Assembly: GCA_905234575.1 (NCBI GenBank) | Contig: CAJOIG010000036.1 | Span: forward strand, 1 to 10,861 | DNA: 10,861 nt | DNA from: an uncultured Oscillospiraceae bacterium | GTDB lineage: Bacteria > Bacillota > Clostridia > Oscillospirales > Oscillospiraceae | Reading direction: 5' to 3' | Part shown: piece after piece, positions 5,700-10,861 of the stretch | Layout: each line of letters begins with the position of its first letter | How positions within the stretch are numbered: the stretch's first letter is position 1 | The notes under the pieces: generated by a model | Told to the model about the DNA's origin: nothing | Seen by the model: the letters and a program-made list of their open reading frames with translations, nothing else | The model's database searches: none | Translations under genes and position numbers: made by a program

Positions 5700-6110
5700 A
5701 TGAAATTCCGACAAAAGCTGGCCCAGTTCATGTACGGCCGCCGGGGGATGGACGAATTCTCCCGTTTCCTGCTGATCGCTGTTTGCGTGCTCGTGCTGCT
5801 CGGCAGCTTCCTGCCGGGGCTCCTGCACTCCCTCGTATCCCTGGCGGCAATGGCCGGACTTGTCTATTGCTATATCCGCGTGTTTTCCAGGAACATCTAT
5901 AAGCGGCAGAGGGAAAACGCCTGGTATCTCCAGCGCCGTAACGCCGTACTTGCCTGGTTCCGGTCCCTGAAGGACCGCTGGCAGCAGCGCAAGGATTACC
6001 GCTTCTTCCGCTGCCCATCCTGCCATGCGCTTCTGCGCGTCCCCAAGAACAAAGGAAAGCTCCTGCTCACCTGCCGCAAATGCGGCAACCGCTTCGAGCG
6101 CAAAACCTGA
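5700..6110 (+). CDS. Two-helix membrane protein with C-terminal zinc ribbon, 136 aa
   Basis: A small protein of unknown function. The start ATG at 5700 has AGAGG 7 bases upstream, and the longer in-frame upstream reading has no support. A basic N-terminus (about 1-20, with MYGRRGMDEFSRFLL) leads into two hydrophobic segments at about 21-40 and 42-60. A strongly basic stretch (about 61-103) follows, then a zinc ribbon with Cys105-x2-Cys108 and Cys125-x2-Cys128 (RCPSCHALLRVP, TCRKCGNRF). Charge distribution places both ends in the cytoplasm. From memory, similar short proteins with an RFFKCP-type ribbon are widespread in Clostridia and uncharacterised; a role in binding nucleic acid or ribosomes at the membrane would be a guess. 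It stands alone, between the orphan terminator region and a terminator shared with telA. Confidence 0.85.
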   Translation: MKFRQKLAQFMYGRRGMDEFSRFLLIAVCVLVLLGSFLPGLLHSLVSLAAMAGLVYCYIRVFSRNIYKRQRENAWYLQRRNAVLAWFRSLKDRWQQRKDYRFFRCPSCHALLRVPKNKGKLLLTCRKCGNRFERKT

Positions 6111-6123
6111 TCGCAACGAGAAA

Positions 6124-6160
6124 CCGCCGCCGCGAAGGGTCTGTCCTTTCGCGGCGGCGG
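6124..6160. terminator. Bidirectional hairpin between zinc-ribbon gene and telA
   Basis: A perfect 13-bp stem, CCGCCGCCGCGAA (6124-6136) with TTCGCGGCGGCGG (6148-6160), lies between two convergent genes ending at 6110 and 6187. Short interrupted T tracts follow on both strands (TCGTTTCTG and TTTCTCGTT). It probably terminates both genes. Confidence 0.75.
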
Positions 6161-6186
6161 TCGTTTCTGCGCTGGTTCGGCGGTCC

Positions 6187-7443
6187 TCAGCCGCGCATTT
6201 CGAGGAGCTTCTGCTTCAGCTCGCCCTCGATGCGGCCCAACTCCTGCTCGGCCTGGGCGCGGCGGATGCGTCCGTCCTCCTGGATCTTGCGAACGTCCTC
6301 CAGGGTGGCGATGAGCTCGGCGTTCGTCTGGGTGAGGGTCTCGATGTCCACGATGCCGCGCTCGGCCTCCTGGGCCACGCCGACGGAGCCGGTGTGCAGG
6401 GCGGCGGCGTTCTTCTTCAGCAGCTCGTTCGTGACCTCGCTGACGTTGTGGGAGGCCTCCATCGCCTGCTGGGAGTGGTACATGCTCATGGCGAGGACCA
6501 TCTGGCTCTTCCAGAGCGGGATGGTGTTCGCGATAGCGGTCTGGATCTTCTCTGCCATGAGGGAGTCGTTGTTCTGGATCATGCGGATCTGCGGGCCCAT
6601 CTGCACGGAAATCATCCGGGTCAGCTCCAGGTCATGGATCTTCTTCTCGAAGCGGCCGATGAGGTTCGCGAAATCGTTCGCGGCCTGGGCGTCCTCGGGC
6701 AGGCCGGATTCCTCGGCCTTCTTGACGAGGGCGGGCAGTTCGTTCTCGCGCAGATCCTGGATCTTGAGCTTGCCGGCGATGATGTACATGGACAGCTCCT
6801 TGAAGTACGCCTGGTTCATCTCGTACATCTGGTCCATCGTGACGATGTCCTTGTTGAGGGTGATGTAGTGCTGATCCAGGGCGGCGGAGATCTTGTCCAC
6901 GTTCACCTCGGCCTTGTCGTAGCGGGTCTTGAGGTCGGAGATGCTTTTCGCGGCGCGGTTAAAGAGCTTCTTGATGCCCTTGGCCTCCGTGTCCGGCGCG
7001 TCCAGGCCCTGGAGCTGGCCGACGAGGTTCGTGAGCATGGAGCCCACCTCGCCGAGGTCCTTGGTACGGACGGATTCCAGCGCCTGGCCGGAGAAATTCG
7101 CGATGTTCTTCTGGGCGTTGGAGCCGTAGGAGAGGACCTGCGCGGAATCGGTGACGTCGATCTTCTTGGCGAACTCCCGCACGGCGGCCTGCTCGGCGGG
7201 GGAGAGGGAGTCGATGTCGAGCTTCTCCACAGGAGCGGGCTTTGCCTGCTCGGCAGGAGCCTCGTTCCCGAGGGTCAGCGCGGGCACCGCGGCCACGGCG
7301 GCGGCGGTGGGGGCGGCAACGGACGCCTCTGCGGCGGCGATGGCGGCCTCCGCCTGGGGCATGGCCTGGTCCAGCGTTGAATTCGATGCGGGCGTCGTCG
7401 GATCGAGGGTGAGGTTAAACTCGTAGTTCTTTTCGTCGGCCAT
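6187..7443 (-). CDS. telA: TelA-family toxic anion resistance protein, 418 aa
   Basis: A cytoplasmic, largely helical protein of the TelA family. The family was named for tellurite resistance, but its members more generally take part in envelope stress and remain poorly understood. An Ala-rich low-complexity leader (about 22-72) precedes the conserved region (about 75-400), which includes SYGSNAQKNIANFS, KGIKKLFNRAAKSISDLKTR and a helical LPLWK-like part (NTIPLWKSQMVLAMSMY). The C-terminal 60 residues, ending in ELGRIEGELKQKLLEMRG, are likely coiled coil. The start at 7443 has AAGGA 8 bases upstream. A longer in-frame start at 7515 is excluded because the predicted transcription start coincides with it. 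The usual XpaC-like partner gene is absent next door, so it appears to be a single-gene transcript with its own strong promoter and a shared terminator. Confidence 0.92.
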   Translation of the reverse strand: MADEKNYEFNLTLDPTTPASNSTLDQAMPQAEAAIAAAEASVAAPTAAAVAAVPALTLGNEAPAEQAKPAPVEKLDIDSLSPAEQAAVREFAKKIDVTDSAQVLSYGSNAQKNIANFSGQALESVRTKDLGEVGSMLTNLVGQLQGLDAPDTEAKGIKKLFNRAAKSISDLKTRYDKAEVNVDKISAALDQHYITLNKDIVTMDQMYEMNQAYFKELSMYIIAGKLKIQDLRENELPALVKKAEESGLPEDAQAANDFANLIGRFEKKIHDLELTRMISVQMGPQIRMIQNNDSLMAEKIQTAIANTIPLWKSQMVLAMSMYHSQQAMEASHNVSEVTNELLKKNAAALHTGSVGVAQEAERGIVDIETLTQTNAELIATLEDVRKIQEDGRIRRAQAEQELGRIEGELKQKLLEMRG

Positions 7444-7520
7444 GATGCTTGTCCTTTCGTCTGTCGTATTCGGTCGGCCCCAATGTGCCGGAGTCGTGAA
7501 CGGTTTGTCATTCATCCTTT

Positions 7521-7549
7521 ATTTTATGCGAAACGGACCCCATCGTCAA
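7521..7549 (-). promoter_or_regulatory. Promoter of telA
   Basis: On the minus strand TTGACG (complement of 7544-7549) and TAAAAT (complement of 7521-7526) are 17 bp apart, each one mismatch from consensus. The predicted start is near 7514, giving a leader of about 70 nt before the chosen telA start codon. Confidence 0.88.
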
Positions 7550-7556
7550 GGTTTAC

Positions 7557-7586
7557 TTGCACTTTTTACCTTTTCTATGGTATACT
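7557..7586 (+). promoter_or_regulatory. Promoter of the rpe-recR-RNase J operon
   Basis: TTGCAC (7557-7562) and TATACT (7581-7586) are 18 bp apart, giving a start near 7593. It lies back to back with the telA promoter, the two -35 elements being only 7 bp apart, so occupancy of one may affect the other. Confidence 0.72.
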
Positions 7587-7606
7587 ATCCTGCGCCCATG
7601 GGCGAT

Positions 7607-7640
7607 GGGGAGGGATCGAACGACCGATCGGTCCCTCCCC
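7607..7640 (+). other. Stable hairpin at the 5' end of the rpe operon transcript
   Basis: GGGGAGGGA (7607-7615) pairs with TCCCTCCCC (7632-7640). The stem continues inward through TCGA/TCGG (one wobble) to a small loop, giving about 13 continuous base pairs. It begins about 14 nt past the predicted transcription start. The sequence after it, TATGAAAAAGCC, has no T-run, so it is not a terminator. Hairpins near mRNA 5' ends often stabilise transcripts; that role here is inference. Confidence 0.7.
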
Positions 7641-7699
7641 TATGAAAAAGCCTGCCTCGCGAGACACGGCTGGAACATTCTATGCACCGGGAGAGCGTC

Positions 7700-8359
7700 A
7701 TGACAAACCTCAAAATCGCCCCTTCGATCCTGTCCGCCGATTTCACCCGCCTCGGGGACGACGTCCGCGAGGTCCTGGACGGCGGCGCGGACTATATCCA
7801 CGTGGACGTGATGGACGGGCTCTTCGTCCCGAACATCACCATCGGCGTGCCGGTGGTGAAAAGCCTGCGGAAGGTGTTCCCGTCGGCGTTCCTGGACGTG
7901 CATCTCATGATCGAAAAGCCCGGACGCTATGTGGACGCCTTCGCCGACGCCGGCGCGGATCTCCTCACGATCCACGTCGAGGCGGACGAGCCCCAGAACA
8001 TCACCGAGGCCCTGGCCGCCATCCGCGCCCGGGGTGTGAAGCCCTGCCTGTCCCTCAAGCCGAAGACCCCGGCTGCCCTGGCGCTCCCCTGGCTCGAGAT
8101 GCTCGACATGCTCCTCGTCATGACGGTGGAGCCCGGCTTCGGCGGCCAGAGCTTCATGGCGGACCAGCTTCCGAAGATCCGGGAGCTCCGGTCCATGATC
8201 GACCTGGCCGGCCTGTCCTGTGACATCGAGGTGGACGGCGGCATCGCGCCCGACACCGCGCCTCTCGTCATTGAGGCGGGCGCGAACGTGCTCGTGGCGG
8301 GGAGCTCCGTCTTCGGAAAAACCGACCGCGCCGCGGCGATGAACGCCCTGCGCGGCTGA
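7700..8359 (+). CDS. rpe: Ribulose-phosphate 3-epimerase, 219 aa
   Basis: Interconverts D-ribulose 5-phosphate and D-xylulose 5-phosphate in the cytoplasmic pentose phosphate pathway. It is a TIM barrel with all family signatures: APSILSADF at 7-15, HVDVMDGLFVPN at 34-45 (metal ligands His34 and Asp36), LDVHLMIEKP with His68, MTVEPGFGGQSF at 141-152 for phosphate binding, and VDGGI at 178-182 with the second catalytic aspartate Asp179. The length is standard. I choose ATG 7700, which follows GGGAG, over an in-frame ATG at 7682 that lacks a binding site. It is the first gene of an operon. Its stop codon is followed after 11 bp by recR, and its last base enters the recR ribosome binding site, so the two are probably translationally linked. 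Confidence 0.96.
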   Translation: MTNLKIAPSILSADFTRLGDDVREVLDGGADYIHVDVMDGLFVPNITIGVPVVKSLRKVFPSAFLDVHLMIEKPGRYVDAFADAGADLLTIHVEADEPQNITEALAAIRARGVKPCLSLKPKTPAALALPWLEMLDMLLVMTVEPGFGGQSFMADQLPKIRELRSMIDLAGLSCDIEVDGGIAPDTAPLVIEAGANVLVAGSSVFGKTDRAAAMNALRG

Positions 8360-8370
8360 GGAGATGCACC

Positions 8371-8976
8371 ATGCCGTATTTTCCCGCGTCCTTTGAGACG
8401 CTGATCGACCGTTTCGCGTCCCTGCCCGGCATCGGGCGCAAGAGCGCCCAGCGCCTGGCCTTCCACGTCCTCTCCCTGCCGGAGGGGGAGGCGGAGGCGT
8501 TTGCCGAGAGCATCCTGGAGGCCCGGCGGCGCGTCCACACCTGCCCGGTCTGCCAGAACCTGACGGACACCGACCTCTGCTCCGTCTGCGCCGATCCCCG
8601 GCGGGACCGGTCCGTCCTCTGCGTCGTGGCGGAGGCCCGGGACGTGGCGAGCCTCGAGCGCAGCCGGGAGTATTCCGGGGTGTACCACGTGCTCCACGGC
8701 GTGCTGTCCCCCATGAACCACATCGGGCCGGACGACATCCGCATCGCGGAGCTCGTCGCCCGCGTCGCCGACGAGGACAGCGGCGTGCGGGAGGTCATCA
8801 TGGCCACGAACCCGGACACCGAGGGCGATACCACCGCCCTCTACATCGCGCGGCTTTTGAAGCCCTTCGGGGTGAAGGTCACGCGCCTGGCCTACGGCAT
8901 CCCCGTGGGCTCGAACCTGGAATTCACCGACGACGCCACGCTCATGCGCGCGCTGGACGGACGGCGGGAGATGTAA
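8371..8976 (+). CDS. recR: Recombination mediator RecR, 201 aa
   Basis: RecR works with RecO (and RecF) to load RecA on single-stranded DNA during gap repair, as a ring-shaped clamp. Its parts appear in the usual order: a helix-hairpin-helix, LPGIGRKSAQRLAFHVL (18-34); a four-cysteine zinc finger, Cys58-x2-Cys61 and Cys70-x2-Cys73; and a TOPRIM domain from about 81 (VLCVVAEARDV) through ATNPDTEGDTTALYIARLL. A C-terminal Walker-B-like tail follows (RLAYGIPVGSNLEFTDDATL). The length is typical. The ribosome binding site AGGAG lies 7 bases before ATG 8371. In many bacteria recR follows dnaX and the ebfC/yaaK gene; here it follows rpe, a different setting. Confidence 0.97.
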   Translation: MPYFPASFETLIDRFASLPGIGRKSAQRLAFHVLSLPEGEAEAFAESILEARRRVHTCPVCQNLTDTDLCSVCADPRRDRSVLCVVAEARDVASLERSREYSGVYHVLHGVLSPMNHIGPDDIRIAELVARVADEDSGVREVIMATNPDTEGDTTALYIARLLKPFGVKVTRLAYGIPVGSNLEFTDDATLMRALDGRREM

Positions 8977-9017
8977 TATTTGCCATTGGATTGGCTAAGA
9001 TTAGATCAGGAGCTTAT

Positions 9018-9043
9018 GCAGACAGGTCCTCATACCGGTCTGC
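9018..9043 (+). other. Hairpin in the leader of the RNase J gene
   Basis: GCAGACAGGT (9018-9027) pairs with ACCGGTCTGC (9034-9043) over a 6-nt loop, with one A-G mismatch. It lies in the 115-bp gap between recR and the RNase J gene. No T-run follows. A weak promoter-like pair, TTGCCA (8980-8985) and TAGATC (9002-9007), lies just ahead, so a separate RNase J transcript could start near the base of this hairpin. Confidence 0.45.
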
Positions 9044-9069
9044 CTTCGATATGCTGGAATACATAAGGT

Positions 9070-9076
9070 AAAGGAG
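9070..9076 (+). promoter_or_regulatory. Distant ribosome binding site of the RNase J gene
   Basis: AAAGGAG is a strong match to the anti-Shine-Dalgarno sequence, but 15 bases separate it from ATG 9092, about twice the usual spacing. No ATG, GTG or TTG lies in frame between them, and the protein N-terminus MAQKLKIMALGGLNEIG is the conserved one, so ATG 9092 stands. Confidence 0.6.
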
Positions 9077-9091
9077 AAAAACTGTTTCAAC

Positions 9092-10750
9092 ATGGCACAA
9101 AAACTGAAGATCATGGCTCTCGGCGGTCTCAACGAGATCGGCAAGAACCTCTATGTCTACGAGTACGGGAAGGACATCCTCATCGTCGACTGCGGCATGG
9201 GCTTCCCGGACGAGGACATGTACGGCATCGATGTCGTGATCCCCGACATCTCGTACCTCATCGAAAACAAGAACCGGGTGAAGGGCATGGTCCTCACCCA
9301 CGGGCACGAGGACCACATCGGCGCCGTGCCCTATGTGATGCGGAAGCTGGACTGCCCCATCTACGCCACCCGGCTGACGGCGGGCCTCGTCCGCCTGAAG
9401 CTCGAGGAGCACGGTCTCGCCCAGAAGGTCAAGATCCACACCCATTCCGCGGGCGACGTGTTCAAGGTCGGCGTCTTCGAGATCGAGCTCGTCCACGTGA
9501 CCCACTCCATCCCGGACAGCGTCGCCGTCGTCATCGGCACGCCCATCGGCAAGGTCGTCCACACCGGTGACTTCAAGATCGACCTCACGCCCATCGAGGG
9601 CGGCGTCTTCGATTTTACCCGCTTCGCGGAGCTCGGCAGGGAGGGGGTCCTCGCCCTGCTGTCCGATTCCACGAACGTGGAGCGCCCGGGCTATTCCGCC
9701 TCGGAGCGCCACGTCGGGGAGAGCATGGACGCCCTGTTCCGCGGCTGCGACAAGCGCATCATCGTCACGACCTTCGCTTCGAACGTCCACCGCATCCAGC
9801 AGATCATCGACTGCGCCCACCGCTATAAGCGCAAGGTCGGCATCACGGGCCGGAGCATGGAAAACGTCATCAAAATGGCGGTGGAGGAGGGGTACATGAA
9901 CATCCCCGCCGGCACGCTCGTGGAGATGAACAAGCTCGGCTCCCTGCCCGCGTCGAAGACCGTCATCATCACCACCGGCAGCCAGGGCGAGAGCATGTCC
10001 GCCCTGTACCGCATGGCCTTCTCGGAGCACCGGCAGGTGAAGATCACTGCCGCCGACCGGGTCATCATGTCGGCCTCCGCCATCCCCGGCAACGAGCGGT
10101 CCGTCACGAAGGTCATCGACGAGCTCATCTGGAAGGGCGCGGAGGTCATCTACGACCGCTCCATGGACATCCACGTCTCCGGCCATGCCTGCCAGCAGGA
10201 GCAGATGACCATGATGGCGCTGACGAAGCCGAAGTTCTTTATCCCCGTCCACGGCGAGCACCGCATGCTGCGCCGCCACGCGGAGCTGGCCCAGGAGATG
10301 GGCATCCCCGCGAACAACACCGTCGTCGCCACTCTGGGCGACATCGTCGAGCTCACGCCCAAGACCATTCGCAAGAACGGGACCGTCCCGTCCGGGCGCA
10401 CCCTCGTGGACGGCGAGATCGAGGGCGGCGTGCAGACCGTCGTCCTGCGGGACCGGCAGCACCTGGCCTCCGACGGTATGATCGTCGTCATCATGACCAT
10501 GTCCTCCCAGGACGGCAGCATGATCTCCGATCCGGAGATCGTCACCCGCGGCTTCGTGTACGTCAAGGACAACGCCGACCTCATGGAGGAGCTGCGCCGG
10601 GTCGTGTTCGAGAGCATCGAATCCTGCGAGCGGCAGCACATCACCGACTGGGCCGGCATCAAGGGCAAGGTCAAGACGAACCTGTCGGGCTACCTCTACA
10701 AGGCCACCCGCCGCAGTCCGATGATCCTGCCCGTCATCATGGAGGTCTGA
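9092..10750 (+). CDS. rnjA: Ribonuclease J, 552 aa
   Basis: A metallo-beta-lactamase/beta-CASP ribonuclease with 5'-to-3' exonuclease and endonuclease activity, central to mRNA decay and rRNA maturation in Firmicutes. Conserved parts are ALGGLNEIGKN at 9-19; the zinc motif HGHEDH at 70-75 with nearby His138 (THSIPDS) and Asp160 (HTGDFKID); the beta-CASP region from about 215 (TFASNVHRIQQII, TTGSQGESMSALYRMA); the VHGEHRML motif with His387 and His390; and the C-terminal domain to 552 (MSSQDGSMISDPEIVTRGFV). All catalytic ligands are present. The length matches RNase J1/J2; rnjA is chosen because the full ligand set suggests an active enzyme, but a J2 paralogue cannot be excluded. It lies 115 bp after recR and 1 bp before an ArsC/Spx-like gene. 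Confidence 0.95.
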   Translation: MAQKLKIMALGGLNEIGKNLYVYEYGKDILIVDCGMGFPDEDMYGIDVVIPDISYLIENKNRVKGMVLTHGHEDHIGAVPYVMRKLDCPIYATRLTAGLVRLKLEEHGLAQKVKIHTHSAGDVFKVGVFEIELVHVTHSIPDSVAVVIGTPIGKVVHTGDFKIDLTPIEGGVFDFTRFAELGREGVLALLSDSTNVERPGYSASERHVGESMDALFRGCDKRIIVTTFASNVHRIQQIIDCAHRYKRKVGITGRSMENVIKMAVEEGYMNIPAGTLVEMNKLGSLPASKTVIITTGSQGESMSALYRMAFSEHRQVKITAADRVIMSASAIPGNERSVTKVIDELIWKGAEVIYDRSMDIHVSGHACQQEQMTMMALTKPKFFIPVHGEHRMLRRHAELAQEMGIPANNTVVATLGDIVELTPKTIRKNGTVPSGRTLVDGEIEGGVQTVVLRDRQHLASDGMIVVIMTMSSQDGSMISDPEIVTRGFVYVKDNADLMEELRRVVFESIESCERQHITDWAGIKGKVKTNLSGYLYKATRRSPMILPVIMEV

Positions 10751-10751
10751 T

Positions 10752-10861
10752 GTGAACATCCAGATCTGGGGCCGGAGCAAGTGCTTCGATTCGAAAAAGG
10801 CCGAGCGCTGGTTCAAGGAGCGCCGAATCAAGTATCAGTACATCGACCTTCTGCGCTACGG
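10752..10861 (+). CDS. ArsC/Spx-family thioredoxin-fold protein (partial, cut by right edge)
   Basis: A GTG start at 10752 with GGAGGT five bases upstream gives a protein beginning MNIQIWGRSKCFDSKKAERW, followed by FKERRIKYQYIDLL, which runs off the window at residue 36. This is the N-terminal pattern of the arsenate-reductase-like (ArsC/Spx/YffB) family: a beta strand, a redox-loop cysteine, then a Lys-rich helix. The loop is Cys11-Phe-Asp-Ser14, a CxxS variant rather than CxxC. It may be an arsenate-reductase-like enzyme or a regulator, and the visible part cannot decide. Its start is 1 bp past the RNase J stop, indicating translational coupling. Confidence 0.85.
   Translation, partial: MNIQIWGRSKCFDSKKAERWFKERRIKYQYIDLLRY

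Noticed and set aside
6025..7380. A 451-codon plus-strand open frame opposite telA
   Set aside because: It overlaps the end of the zinc-ribbon gene and the convergent terminator. The product is Leu/Gly/Val/His filler with no ribosome binding site.
7607..7640. tRNA-like T-arm on the minus strand (a GTTCGATCCC phrase)
   Set aside because: No anticodon arm, D-arm or acceptor pairing can be built around it. The resemblance is a chance result of the hairpin sequence.
7598..7645. A 15-codon upstream reading frame (MGDGEGSNDRSVPPL) in the rpe leader
   Set aside because: Its ATG is only about 5 nt from the predicted transcription start, leaving no room for a ribosome binding site, and it runs through the stable hairpin.
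7607..7699. Possible fluoride-type or other known riboswitch in the rpe leader (a GGCGATGGGG phrase at 7601-7610)
   Set aside because: The other conserved segments of the fluoride class do not follow, and the leader shows only one strong hairpin and a weak AGCC/GGCT pairing. No known class can be matched by eye.
9014..10831. A 605-codon minus-strand open frame opposite the RNase J gene
   Set aside because: It lies antisense to a fully conserved RNase J. Its product is His/Asp/Leu-rich low complexity, as expected from antisense GC-rich codons.

Overview
The window looks like chromosomal DNA from a GC-rich, endospore-forming Clostridia-type Firmicute. A gut Oscillospiraceae-like lineage is my best guess, inferred without any database search. 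The basis is a CotF-like spore-coat gene pair, RNase J, a TelA protein, tRNA genes with encoded CCA ends, strong AGGAGG-type ribosome binding sites, consensus sigma-A promoters and UUCG-capped terminators. No mobile element, CRISPR array, integrase or phage gene is visible.

Left part (1-2714): a small minus-strand operon for CotF-like coat proteins runs off the left edge. It is divergent from a fumarylacetoacetate hydrolase (FAH) family enzyme. A LysR-type regulator follows with its own promoter. Facing it is a minus-strand tRNA cluster (Met-CAT, Val-CAC, Glu-TTC) with a perfect consensus promoter and two tandem terminators.

Middle part (2656-6186): a large minus-strand gene encodes an 839-residue secreted, acidic, beta-helix-like surface protein with its own promoter and terminator. 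Upstream lies an AT-rich 465-bp gap with a pair of direct repeats and a plus-strand terminator that has no gene in front of it. This is the best candidate here for an undescribed small RNA or leader. A two-helix membrane protein with a C-terminal zinc ribbon follows and ends at a hairpin shared with the convergent telA gene.

Right part (6187-10861): telA (minus) and a plus-strand operon diverge from a compact two-promoter region. The operon is rpe (ribulose-phosphate 3-epimerase), recR (recombination mediator), an RNase J gene, and the start of an ArsC/Spx-like thioredoxin-fold gene cut by the right edge. The rpe-recR and RNase J-ArsC/Spx junctions are tight (11 bp and 1 bp). A 115-bp gap precedes the RNase J gene. 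Strong hairpins lie near the 5' end of the predicted operon transcript and just ahead of the RNase J gene.

Most of the window is ordinary housekeeping and accessory content. I see no clear novel multi-gene system. The items most worth a second look are the orphan-terminator RNA candidate, the surface protein and its repeat-bearing upstream region, and the hairpin-led leaders of the RNase J operon.
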